DNA of 64,000 nt. It comes from Bacillota bacterium (GTDB taxonomy: Bacteria > Bacillota > Clostridia > Oscillospirales > Acutalibacteraceae). The notes beneath the pieces were generated by a model, which ran no database searches, had not been told where the DNA came from, and was given only the letters and a program-made list of their open reading frames with translations. The stretch spans positions 8,945 through 72,944 of the forward strand of contig JAEWYE010000028.1 in NCBI GenBank assembly GCA_023458755.1, in the 5' to 3' direction. The position numbers and the translations under genes are program-made. Below are positions 51,720 to 59,525 of this stretch, in pieces (positions within the stretch are counted from its first letter, which is position 1; each line of letters opens with the position of its first letter).

Positions 51720-52428
51720 TCGAATCTGGTCACCGGAAAACTACGCGCTGTTTCTGGAAGAACTAAAGGATCAGGCGGACGAAAAATACAGGGCGTTTAA
51801 CCAAAAGCTGATACCGAACAGCAAGCCGATGCTGGGCATTCGGCTGCCAAAGCTGCGCGCACTTGGAAAAGAAATCGCAAAAGGGGATTGGCGTAGGTAT
51901 CTCAAAGCTGCTCAAAGTCAAAGCACATATTATGAAGAAGTTATGCTGCATGGAATTGTCATTGGTGCCGTAAAAGCGGATATTACCGAAATTTTACCGC
52001 TGGTTGCCGCCTTTGTGCCGAGTATTGATAATTGGGGCATATGCGACAGTTTTTGTGCCGGACTGAAAATTACGGCAAAACATAAAAAAGAAGTCTTTGC
52101 CTTTTTGCAGGAGTACCTGCAGTCGGACAAAGAATTCTTTCTTCGGTTTGCGGTTGTATTGCTGATGGATTTTTATGTTGAAGCGGAATACATCGACCGG
52201 CTGCTTCCGATTTTCTTTCAAATCCGTCATGAGGGGTATTATGTGAAAATGGCAGTGGCTTGGGCAATTTCAGTCTGCTTCGTAAAGTTTGAGCAAAAGA
52301 CGATGATTTATTTAAAAAACAATTCGCTGGATAATTTCACCTATAATAAGGCTCTGCAAAAAATACTGGAGTCTTACCGCGTAACAGACGAAACGAAAGT
52401 ATTGATCCGCAGTATGAAACGAAACTGA
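51712..52428 (+). CDS. DNA alkylation repair protein, AlkD-like (HEAT repeat)
   Basis: 238 aa all-helical protein of the AlkD/COG4912 type. Family marks are PMLGIRLPKLRALGKEIAKG, EEVMLHGIVIG, VPSIDNWGICDSFCAGLK and VKMAVAWAISVCFVKF. AlkD itself is a DNA glycosylase for bulky or cationic alkyl lesions; several homologues of this shorter type have no proven activity. Translation is coupled to the DUF1653 gene. Confidence 0.85.
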   Translation: MNNRIWSPENYALFLEELKDQADEKYRAFNQKLIPNSKPMLGIRLPKLRALGKEIAKGDWRRYLKAAQSQSTYYEEVMLHGIVIGAVKADITEILPLVAAFVPSIDNWGICDSFCAGLKITAKHKKEVFAFLQEYLQSDKEFFLRFAVVLLMDFYVEAEYIDRLLPIFFQIRHEGYYVKMAVAWAISVCFVKFEQKTMIYLKNNSLDNFTYNKALQKILESYRVTDETKVLIRSMKRN

Positions 52429-52493
52429 ATTTTTCCAAAATTAAGAGGAAGTCGCATTTCGGTTTGACCGGGGGTTTCTCTATACAAATAAGA

Positions 52494-52521
52494 GAAGGGA
52501 GGGGCATAACCCTCTCCCTTC
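52494..52521 (-). terminator. GC-rich hairpin downstream of MATE gene
   Basis: GAAGGGAGGGG pairs with CCC-t-CTCCCTTC with one bulge. T-tract support is weak on both strands (TCTTATTTG on minus). It lies between convergent genes. Confidence 0.45.
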
Positions 52522-52551
52522 AAAAATATCTGATCTTAGCACAGTTGGTGC

Positions 52552-53937
52552 CTAATCAATTACGTGGTGGCTGCACCACTTTTTCCCTTTGTACCGGGTG
52601 TAGAAAATAATTCCACGCACGCCCCATTCGGCATCCATGGCAACCCATACGCCCAAAATTCCGAAATGCAGCACGATGCCCAGCAGATAGCCAAGTACAA
52701 CACGGAACAGCCACATGGAAAGCATGGAAACGATTGAAGTGAATTTCGAATCTCCCGCCGCGCGCAGGGCAGCCGGTGTAAGAAAACTGATTGGCCAAAC
52801 AAACGGCTGGACAATTGCGGTAATGAGTACAATTTCAAAAACTTCGGGAATAATTTCTGGCGGCGGTGAAAATAGCTGAATCAGAATCGGGAACAGCGGA
52901 AGAAGAACGACTGCCGTTATAGCGCAGAAAAAAGACGCTGCCCCCAAAAAAGAACGGATGAATTTACGGGCGTCTTTTATATCGCGCCGCCCCATGCATT
53001 GCCCAACTACGGTAACAACCGTTAGACACAAGGCGTTCGCACTGATTTGCAGCAGATTTACGAGCGAACCGCTGATGGCGTTGACCGCCATGGAAAGCGT
53101 ACCGAGCTGCACGATGAAGGTTTGGGTCAGTATTTTGCCGCCGTTGAAAAACATCTGTTCCGCGGCGAAAGGAATACCAATATATAAAATTCGTTTGATA
53201 ATAGAAAAATCTACATGGAATACATCTTTTAAGTGGAAATTGAGCGAATGGTTGAACTTTATCAGATAAACCAGTGCGCACACCAACCCGAACCAACGAG
53301 CCAGATTTAATGAAATAACCATACCCAAAACGCCCATGTGAAGAATATTGATAAAGACAACATTCAAAAAAACATAGGACAGGTTTAAAATCAACGAAAG
53401 TGTCAAGGAAGATTTGGTTTTGCCGATGCCTCTCAGCGCACCGCATACGGCTTCCATGACAGCGATGCCAGGGTAAGAAATACAACTGCCGATTAAGTAA
53501 ATTCTTGCGTTGTGGAATACGGCCGCTTCTGCCTGCCCGAACAGCAGATTAAGCGTACCAGTATGAAAAACAATCACCAGTATGCTAATGGTGACTGCGA
53601 GCGTCGCAACCGATGTAATGGCACCGGCCGTGGATTTTGATACCATCGCGTCGTTTTGAACGCCTTTATATTGCGCGATTACCACGGTGCCGCCGGTTGC
53701 CACCGCAATAAACACGTTGACTAAAAATATATTCAGGGAGTCTACCATGTTAACTGCGCTGACCGCTGCTACTCCGGAGGAACTTACCATGGCGGTGTTG
53801 AGCAGATTTAAGCATATGATAAAGGCTTGGTCAATTAAAATCGGGATAAAAATAGCGATAACTTGCCGATAGTTCATGGATTGACCGGAAAAAAACTTAT
53901 CGAGCAAGCAGACAATTTTTTGCTTATATTTGGCCAA
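52552..53937 (-). CDS. MATE family efflux protein
   Basis: About 461 aa with twelve predicted membrane helices in two related halves (IFIPILIDQAFIICLNLLNT; later IKRILYIGIPFAAEQMFFNG). Family motifs include AVNMVDSLNIFLVNVFIAVA and AICGALRG-like VCGALRGIGKTKSSL. It should be a cation-coupled exporter of unknown substrate. TTG 53937 is preferred: AAGGAAG lies 8 bases upstream, while the ATG at 53970 overlaps a TAGAAT -10 element and has no ribosome site. Confidence 0.9.
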   Translation of the reverse strand: MAKYKQKIVCLLDKFFSGQSMNYRQVIAIFIPILIDQAFIICLNLLNTAMVSSSGVAAVSAVNMVDSLNIFLVNVFIAVATGGTVVIAQYKGVQNDAMVSKSTAGAITSVATLAVTISILVIVFHTGTLNLLFGQAEAAVFHNARIYLIGSCISYPGIAVMEAVCGALRGIGKTKSSLTLSLILNLSYVFLNVVFINILHMGVLGMVISLNLARWFGLVCALVYLIKFNHSLNFHLKDVFHVDFSIIKRILYIGIPFAAEQMFFNGGKILTQTFIVQLGTLSMAVNAISGSLVNLLQISANALCLTVVTVVGQCMGRRDIKDARKFIRSFLGAASFFCAITAVVLLPLFPILIQLFSPPPEIIPEVFEIVLITAIVQPFVWPISFLTPAALRAAGDSKFTSIVSMLSMWLFRVVLGYLLGIVLHFGILGVWVAMDAEWGVRGIIFYTRYKGKKWCSHHVID

Positions 53938-53968
53938 ATGTTCAACTTCCTTTTTGAAAATTACTCCC

Positions 53969-53977
53969 ATTCTAGCA
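53969..53977 (-). promoter_or_regulatory. Possible extended -10 for MATE gene
   Basis: On the minus strand TGC-TAGAAT is an extended -10 about 32 bases before the TTG start. The -35 is poor. It supports starting translation downstream of the in-frame ATG at 53970. Confidence 0.35.
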
Positions 53978-54098
53978 TATTTCCGGCTTGTAAAAAACCA
54001 TTTTTAGAATATAAAACCAAAAAGTCAAGTTCTGTCGTTTTTTGATGAAAATTTTACTTTTCACAATTAGCCATCCGCTTTTTGTTTGGGGCAGACAA

Positions 54099-54146
54099 AA
54101 CAGCAGCTTTCTGCCGTGTTTCATTCTGCGGCAGGAAACTGCTGTT
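54099..54146 (-). terminator. Terminator of PAS-GGDEF gene
   Basis: An 18-bp stem with two mismatches: AACAGCAGCTTTCTGCCG and CGGCAGGAAACTGCTGTT, followed on the minus strand by TTTTG. It lies just after the stop of the PAS-GGDEF gene. The rest of 53938-54178 shows no other gene. Confidence 0.75.
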
Positions 54147-54178
54147 CCATTTAGCCTATTCTGTTGTTTCATGTTTGC

Positions 54179-55729
54179 TTATGTTTGCAGTTTATATTTC
54201 GTGATATCATTTGCACAAAGGAGGACTGCGTTTTTATTTTTTTGCCATTCTATTTTTGAGGCGGCGGTCAGTGACCACATATGCATTTGATCGTTATAGA
54301 TTTCCAAAGACGCGGCGTTCTGTTTGTGTTCCAAACTCTGTATCGGGCAGCCGGTACAAGGTTCCTGACGGTTCCGCAAAGCAACATAACATTTTTCTCC
54401 CGGTTTAATGTCGGGATATAAATCGCGTGCCTTTTGATTCATATACAGTAAACGATAATCGGTTTGGTCAATTACATAGGTAAGGCTGGGAATATGGTCC
54501 AGCAGAAGTTCATTATGCAGAAAAGCATCATTTTGTTCACCGCTCTCCTCTGCTTTTGCGCTATCTGCTTCCAAACAGAGGCAAGTATCGTATTCTTCCT
54601 GATAAAATGCGTAATTGCTTTTCCCAAATCGTTTCGCATGATACAGGGCAACATCCGCTTTTTTATAAAGTTCCTGATATGTAGAGCCGTCCGTGGGATA
54701 AATGGCGATTCCGATACTGCCGGAAATTGCGTAGTCGTTTTTCTCGCCGGTTAGGGTTTGCTTTAATAATGCGCAGAAAGCTTCCGCTTTCTCTTTTACT
54801 ACTTTGTCGGAACTGAAATCTTTCATTAGAATCATAAATTCATCGCCGCCGATTCGACCGACAACGTCAGAACCGCGGAATAATTTTTTTATTTTGGGGG
54901 CAATGTCGTGCAAAACAGTGTCACCGCACATATGACCTAAATTGTCATTGATGGCCTTGAAATTGTCGACATCCATAATAAACAAAGCGTGTCGGCAGCC
55001 GATACTGCTTTTTAGACAGGCAGTAATCAGCCTTTCGGTGGTGACCTTATTATACAGGCTGGTCAACGGGTCGTTTTGCGCTTTTGCCTGAAGATTCAGC
55101 GTTTCTTTTTTCTGTTTGTCAATATCAATGATTTTACCGATTGCTTTCACCGGTTTATGGTTATTGTCAAATATGGTAGTTGCCCTTACCCGGCACCAAA
55201 TATAGTCCCCTTTGAAAGGTTTAACGCGCAGTTCACATTCTTCATAGGGCTTGCCGCCGGTCACATCTTCACAAAGTTTTAACAGCATTTCTAAATCGTT
55301 TGCATGCACAGCGGTACTGTTAACTATCCTTTGCGGAAAATTGCTGACGATATAGTCATAGCCCAATTTCCTTTTGATATTGCTGCTGAATACAATCGCG
55401 CGATTTATAAAATTATAGTCAAATATAATGCTGTCGGTTTGTTCGGTGACAATCCGATAGCGTTCATTGCTAATGCGGAGCTCTTCATTGCTTTTCAGCA
55501 GGGCTTTCCGGTTTTGTCCCAGGTAGACCAGAACATAAAGAACGGCCAACACCGTAAAACCGATCATTTTTATGCAGAGCCAAAAAGATGCCTGTGCAAT
55601 TCCAGCATCGGCTGTTTTTACACTGCTGCTGAGCAGAACGGAAAAATCCTGAATGGAGAGGATAGCAATCGAGAAAAGCAGAACAATGAGAACAAATCCA
55701 AACAGATTGTTCATCTTCCCTGTCTTCAA
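54179..55729 (-). CDS. Membrane PAS-GGDEF-PAS diguanylate cyclase
   Basis: About 516 aa. Two membrane helices (FGFVLIVLLFSIAILSI; WLCIKMIGFTVLAVLYVLVY) with a short loop, a PAS domain (about 85-210, RYRIVTEQTDSIIFDYNFIN), then GGDEF (about 215-385) with GRIGGDEFMILM and an intact inhibitory RGSD site, so likely an active, feedback-inhibited cyclase. A second PAS-like domain at the C terminus has PGEKCYVALRNRQEPCTGCP, with Cys spacing seen in other PAS proteins. TTG 55729 has AAGGGGTGG upstream; ATG 55714 is possible. Confidence 0.9.
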   Translation of the reverse strand: MKTGKMNNLFGFVLIVLLFSIAILSIQDFSVLLSSSVKTADAGIAQASFWLCIKMIGFTVLAVLYVLVYLGQNRKALLKSNEELRISNERYRIVTEQTDSIIFDYNFINRAIVFSSNIKRKLGYDYIVSNFPQRIVNSTAVHANDLEMLLKLCEDVTGGKPYEECELRVKPFKGDYIWCRVRATTIFDNNHKPVKAIGKIIDIDKQKKETLNLQAKAQNDPLTSLYNKVTTERLITACLKSSIGCRHALFIMDVDNFKAINDNLGHMCGDTVLHDIAPKIKKLFRGSDVVGRIGGDEFMILMKDFSSDKVVKEKAEAFCALLKQTLTGEKNDYAISGSIGIAIYPTDGSTYQELYKKADVALYHAKRFGKSNYAFYQEEYDTCLCLEADSAKAEESGEQNDAFLHNELLLDHIPSLTYVIDQTDYRLLYMNQKARDLYPDIKPGEKCYVALRNRQEPCTGCPIQSLEHKQNAASLEIYNDQMHMWSLTAASKIEWQKNKNAVLLCANDITKYKLQT

Positions 55730-55781
55730 GATGTCCACCCCTTAATCTGCAAAAATTTCCACATATTGCCTAACAAATTTT

Positions 55782-55809
55782 ATTATAGCTTTTTATTTAA
55801 AAAAAACAA
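55782..55809 (-). promoter_or_regulatory. Sigma-A promoter of PAS-GGDEF gene
   Basis: On the minus strand TTGTTT, 16-base spacer, TATAAT. The -10 is perfect and the -35 four of six. It lies about 50 bases before the start codon. Confidence 0.55.
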
Positions 55810-55939
55810 GTCGAAACGTATAAAAATGTGCTGGCTTGCTAAAATTTTCGTAAATTTCCTTTAAAGGTAGGTTTTTACTATTATGTATGTATTGCCTAGC
55901 AATAAGCAAATGTGCAAAATAGATTATATAATAATAAAT

Positions 55940-55973
55940 AAGGTTGCTTAATTATTGTACTTAAGCAGCCTTT
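55940..55973 (-). terminator. Terminator of CmpB-type gene
   Basis: AAGGTTGCTTAA and TTAAGCAGCCTT form a 12-bp stem with one mismatch, with TTATTTATTATTAT following on the minus strand. The 262-base gap 55730-55991 otherwise holds only the cyclase promoter. Confidence 0.6.
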
Positions 55974-55991
55974 CTTTCTATATGTATACAC

Positions 55992-56699
55992 TTACTTTGA
56001 TTTTACATCCTGCATATTCGGGTAAATTTTCTTTAAATAAGCATCGGTATAATGTTGATCCAGAAAAATTTCTATGCTGTTTCTGGGCGGAATATTCTGA
56101 TGACGTACATTTTGGCGGTATACAGCCGCCGCTGAAACCAGAATATCAAATATAAGAAAGGCTGTAAAAATCCATGTAATCCAGCGACCGACAGTGTTTG
56201 GAATTTTTTCAATCAAACGGCTTAAATAGGGGAATGTCTGTTTAATATAAACCATACCTAAAAGTCCCCAGCAAATGGAATAGGTCAAATCGGTTCGGCC
56301 TTGCAGATTAAAGGGAGATGCATTGTATTCCCACGAAACCGTGCCGAAAATAAGCTGCTGCGCCCAGGAACATGCATACTCAAAAAAACCTCCGATTACG
56401 GCGCTTGCAAAAAAAATAAGGATGGCGTTGATATGACGGATTTTGTATAGGAGCAAGGTAATGAAAACCGCACCTAACCCGTAAATAGGGGTAAACGGGC
56501 CGTAGATAAGGCCCTGACGGCATTCGATAAACCCTTGGGTAATATAGCACCAAAGCATCTCCAGACAGCATCCGACAAAGCTGAAAAGAAAGAAAATCCA
56601 GGCAAGCTTATAAAAATTAATGCCGTATGCAAAAGATGCCGGATTTCCATCCCCCTGCGCGGCAGATTTTCTTACAATTGCTGTTTTTGTATTTATCAT
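55992..56699 (-). CDS. CmpB-type putative ABC transporter permease (COG4905)
   Basis: 235 aa with about five membrane helices. Family marks are FFLFSFVGCCLEMLWCYITQ, RQGLIYGPFTPIYGLGAVF and VIGGFFEYACSWAQQLIFGT followed by WEYNASPFNLQGR. The family is annotated as putative permease but no transport function is proven, and no ATPase partner is adjacent. AGGAGC precedes ATG. A good sigma-A promoter lies upstream. Confidence 0.85.
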   Translation of the reverse strand: MINTKTAIVRKSAAQGDGNPASFAYGINFYKLAWIFFLFSFVGCCLEMLWCYITQGFIECRQGLIYGPFTPIYGLGAVFITLLLYKIRHINAILIFFASAVIGGFFEYACSWAQQLIFGTVSWEYNASPFNLQGRTDLTYSICWGLLGMVYIKQTFPYLSRLIEKIPNTVGRWITWIFTAFLIFDILVSAAAVYRQNVRHQNIPPRNSIEIFLDQHYTDAYLKKIYPNMQDVKSK

Positions 56700-56735
56700 T
56701 TTGCAGCTCCTGTTCTCCCCAATAAGATTATTCTA

Positions 56736-56764
56736 ATTTTACTATATTTTCCCATATTATGCAA
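56736..56764 (-). promoter_or_regulatory. Sigma-A promoter of CmpB-type gene
   Basis: On the minus strand TTGCAT, 17-base spacer, TAAAAT. Both hexamers are close to consensus at optimal spacing, about 40 bases before the start codon. Confidence 0.55.
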
Positions 56765-56815
56765 AACCTTTATGAAATATAACAACTTAATTCCCAATTG
56801 AAACAATTTTAAAAC

Positions 56816-56849
56816 GTATTATTGTACTAATAACGTAATACAATAATAC
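56816..56849. repeat. 11-bp perfect inverted repeat upstream of CmpB-type gene
   Basis: GTATTATTGTA (56816-56826) and TACAATAATAC (56839-56849) are exact reverse complements with a 12-base spacer. No gene covers it. Together with the promoter at 56736-56764 and the terminator at 56929-56971 it is all that I see in the 301-base gap 56700-57000. Confidence 0.6.
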
Positions 56850-56928
56850 ACTGATTTTCTTCTTTTGTCAACAGTGGAATTATAGTTAAAGTCAGTGAAC
56901 AATTTCGGGAATTCGGCAAGAAGTACAG

Positions 56929-56971
56929 AAAGACCACAACCCGTAGTTTTGTTTACGGGCTGCGGTCCTTT
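56929..56971 (-). terminator. Terminator of orphan ABC ATPase gene
   Basis: On the minus strand AAAGGACCGCAGCCCGTA pairs with TACGGGTTGTGGTCTTT through two G-U pairs. It lies just after the ATPase stop codon. Confidence 0.65.
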
Positions 56972-57000
56972 GTTAATTACGGAATATTCAAATATATGTA

Positions 57001-57738
57001 TTATCGGTAAGCATATATATTGTAGGTTTGTGCACTGAACGGCAGCTCCAGGTTGCATGCTTGCAGCAGACTTACGTTTCGCAGAAGCGTCTGTGTGCTG
57101 CCGTATGCGTACACATTGCCTTCTTTTAATACAATCACCTTACCGCACAGCGTCAGTGCCAAGTCTAAATCGTGGGTTGCGATGAGCTTTGTGTGGTGCA
57201 GTGCTTGCAGACTGTTCATTAGGCAGTACCGTGCTTTTGCGTCCAAAAAAGCGGTTGGGTCGTCCAAAATTAGGATGCTCGGCTGTTTGGCAAGTACAGC
57301 TGCAATGTCGACCATACGCTGCTCCCCTAAGGAAAGCGTATCCATGTTTCGTTTTGCAAGCGGCTTCAAATGCATGGTTTCAATCGCGTAAGCGGTCAAA
57401 TCGTTTACTTCCGCTTTGCTGTATCCGCAGCCGCGGGGGGAAGCTGCAATATAATTCTTTACGGTGCTGTCTGCCGAATGGCTATGCTGTTGCCCAATGT
57501 ATCCGATTTTTCTTTGAAGTAAGGTGAGGGAATCCGTCTGAACGGGAATTCCGTCCGCCATAATGCTGCCTTTTCCTGCGGCAAGCCGACCCGCGGCCAG
57601 CTTCAGCAAGGTGGATTTTCCCGCGCCGTTTGCACCCGCTACTGCTACATTTTCTCCGTGAGGGATTTTTAAATGAATGTTGTGAACGGCCGACTGGCCT
57701 TCGGTGTAGGCAAAGCAGACATGTTCGAATAAAATCAA
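57001..57738 (-). CDS. ABC transporter ATP-binding protein, CbiO/EcfA-like
   Basis: 245 aa ATPase. Walker A is AVAGANGAGKSTLLKLAAGR and the Q loop IGYIGQQH. The signature is LSLGEQ rather than LSGGQ, and Walker B is ILILDDPTAFLD with Asp for the catalytic Glu. The overall plan resembles CbiO/EcfA, but no EcfT/CbiQ or substrate component is adjacent; the neighbours upstream are a split ThrE-type exporter. TTG 57738 with GGAGGG 6 bases upstream decides the start. Confidence 0.82.
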   Translation of the reverse strand: MILFEHVCFAYTEGQSAVHNIHLKIPHGENVAVAGANGAGKSTLLKLAAGRLAAGKGSIMADGIPVQTDSLTLLQRKIGYIGQQHSHSADSTVKNYIAASPRGCGYSKAEVNDLTAYAIETMHLKPLAKRNMDTLSLGEQRMVDIAAVLAKQPSILILDDPTAFLDAKARYCLMNSLQALHHTKLIATHDLDLALTLCGKVIVLKEGNVYAYGSTQTLLRNVSLLQACNLELPFSAQTYNIYAYR

Positions 57739-57802
57739 GGCAATCCCTCCGTTTTTTATATGGTTTCCCCGTAAAACAGACATCGGAAGGGAAGCCGTAT
57801 AG

Positions 57803-58267
57803 TTAACTGCGGTTTGAAAAATCGGAATTGTGTTTTGCCGAAATCCGAACCGCTTTTATCAAACGAACTGCGGATGAAACCATTAAAATCCCAAGTGCCA
57901 AAGCGCCTGCGATGCCAAGCGTATGCAGACCGGTCTGTTCAAATGCCGGAATGTTGCCGTTGAGGCAGTATTCCATGGTGTAGTAGATGCCGCCCCCCGG
58001 AACAAGGGGAATCAGTGCGACAATCAAATAAATAGTGACCGGAACTTTGTTTACCCTTGCCATAATTTCCGAATAGATGGCAATGACAATGGCGGCAAAA
58101 AAGTATTCGTAAATCTGCCGGTGCAGACCGCTGCAAAGCAGGTAGACAAACCAGCCGATGGCACCGCCCAAAGCAACGGGAATCAATTTTTTTCCATGAA
58201 TATTGTAAACAATGGCAATAAAAAAGCATGCGGCAAATGCGTAAAGGCAAGGTAAAAGCATTTCCAT
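57803..58267 (-). CDS. ThrE-type exporter, small subunit (DUF3815/COG3610)
   Basis: 154 aa membrane protein, five predicted helices. It has VPVTIYLIVALIPLVPGGGI and YYTMEYCLNGN, typical of the C-terminal half of threonine/serine exporters. In split systems the two halves work together. Start ATG 58267, 3 bases after the stop of the large subunit, so the pair is translationally linked. Confidence 0.88.
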   Translation of the reverse strand: MEMLLPCLYAFAACFFIAIVYNIHGKKLIPVALGGAIGWFVYLLCSGLHRQIYEYFFAAIVIAIYSEIMARVNKVPVTIYLIVALIPLVPGGGIYYTMEYCLNGNIPAFEQTGLHTLGIAGALALGILMVSSAVRLIKAVRISAKHNSDFSNRS

Positions 58268-58270
58268 GCG

Positions 58271-59032
58271 TCAGGCCCCCCCTATCATGCGGATTGCCGA
58301 AAAGGCAATTCCGGTTCCAAGCGCGAGGGCAACCGCGATGAACAGCGCCTCGGTGAATTTGGAAAGTCCCGCGACAAGGTCTCCGGCTATAATATCACTG
58401 ATGGCGTAGGTTATGGCAACACCCGGTACCAAATTCATAAAAGTACCGATGATGATTTTATCGGCATTTACGGCAAGATGCAGTTTTACCGCAAGAATGG
58501 CAAGAATGGAAGCAAGGCAGCTTGCGACAACATACATAAAAAACTGGTTGGTGTGGAACTTGTCCATTTTTACAAGCACCAGCTTGATGGAAGCGCCCGG
58601 TATCAGGGCACAGCAGGCATCCGCAAGATTCCCCCCGAAGAACAGCGTAAGTGTAAAGGCAACAATGGCATAGGCGGCAACCTGCAGCGGCAGTCCATAA
58701 ACCGGGCGCTGCCGGATTCGTTCCAATTCTTCTTCGATTATTTTATAGTCCGGCGTATCCTTGCAAATCGAGCGGCAAAGCTGATTGAGCTGAATAATTT
58801 TATCAAAGTTCGTATTGCGGCAGTACAGTCTTCTGGTTCTTGTCAGCGAGCGGCCGTCTTCCGTACATACTGTCGCGATGATGCAGTTCGTAATGGCGTA
58901 TACGTCTCCGTCCACTCCGTAGGCTTTAAAAATGCGGTGCATGGATTCTTCCACACGATAAATTTCGGCTCCGCTTTCCAGCAGCGAATAGCCGATATCG
59001 GATGATATATTTAACAGCTTGTCATAATTCAT
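58271..59032 (-). CDS. ThrE-type exporter, large subunit (DUF1212/COG2966)
   Basis: 253 aa. The N-terminal soluble part has LESGAEIYRVEESMHRIFKA, then about five membrane helices from residue 115 onward (YAIVAFTLTLFFGGNLADAC; LVPGVAITYAISDIIAGDLV). It corresponds to the N-terminal half of Corynebacterium ThrE, which exports threonine and serine; substrate here is inferred. GGAGC precedes ATG. An extended -10 lies about 40 bases upstream. Confidence 0.88.
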   Translation of the reverse strand: MNYDKLLNISSDIGYSLLESGAEIYRVEESMHRIFKAYGVDGDVYAITNCIIATVCTEDGRSLTRTRRLYCRNTNFDKIIQLNQLCRSICKDTPDYKIIEEELERIRQRPVYGLPLQVAAYAIVAFTLTLFFGGNLADACCALIPGASIKLVLVKMDKFHTNQFFMYVVASCLASILAILAVKLHLAVNADKIIIGTFMNLVPGVAITYAISDIIAGDLVAGLSKFTEALFIAVALALGTGIAFSAIRMIGGA

Positions 59033-59067
59033 ATTTTGTGCTCCAAAAATTTCTCCGTGTTATTTTC

Positions 59068-59076
59068 AGTATACCA
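59068..59076 (-). promoter_or_regulatory. Extended -10 of thrE-like operon
   Basis: TGG-TATACT on the minus strand, with TTCATT 17 bases upstream as a weak -35. It lies about 40 bases before the start. Confidence 0.4.
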
Positions 59077-59214
59077 TACTTGCGGCGAATAATGAACAAG
59101 AATTATGGGTTACCAAATAATATAATTTCCTGGATTAAAAACAGAGAAAATTGTCTCCTTTTTTGTGAAATAAGCCGGTTTTTATTAAGATTCCGGCATT
59201 TTTGCGTAAATATT

Positions 59215-59242
59215 TTGAAACGGTTTCATTTTATGTTATAAT
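59215..59242 (+). promoter_or_regulatory. Sigma-A promoter of ABC-F gene
   Basis: TTGAAA (59215-59220), 16-base spacer, TATAAT (59237-59242) with TG making an extended -10. It predicts a leader of about 275 bases before the ABC-F start. Confidence 0.7.
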
Positions 59243-59525
59243 AACTTCTATGTGGTCTTTTATATATAGCAAAATAAAATAATTTGTATACCTTTTTTCC
59301 GTTCTGTTGCGCCTCTGTGGAACTGCCCCTTTATGTTCCGCTTGCACGAAGGTTTGCTGATTAGAGAAAGGTGATATATCAAATCGATTGTTTATTATAT
59401 ATAAAAATAAAAATCATAATTAAATCTCGTTTTAACTAAAGAAAGAATTTCCTTATTAGATGTTCGATAATTTGTAAGATTTTTAAAAGATCATGATAAA
59501 ACACAACAAATTCTTTGGAGGAAAT

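Larger units (their letters stand above)
59033..59525. other. 493-bp divergent region thrE-like / ABC-F with long leader
   Basis: No gene is supported. It holds the minus promoter of the thrE-like pair (59068-59076), the plus promoter of the ABC-F gene (59215-59242) and about 275 bases of AT-rich ABC-F leader. In the leader, AAAGAATTT (59442-59450) is exactly complementary to AAATTCTTT (59508-59516), which abuts the GGAGG ribosome site. GTGGAAC/GTTCCGC near 59318-59340 can also pair. Confidence 0.7.

Noticed and set aside
55304..55864. A 186-codon plus-strand frame opposite the PAS-GGDEF gene
   Set aside because: It overlaps a well-supported membrane-PAS-GGDEF coding region and has no domain or ribosome site.
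59367..59437. A 22-codon leader peptide before the ABC-F gene
   Set aside because: The GTG start has no ribosome site at proper spacing and the peptide has no recognisable attenuation pattern. The region is simply AT-rich.
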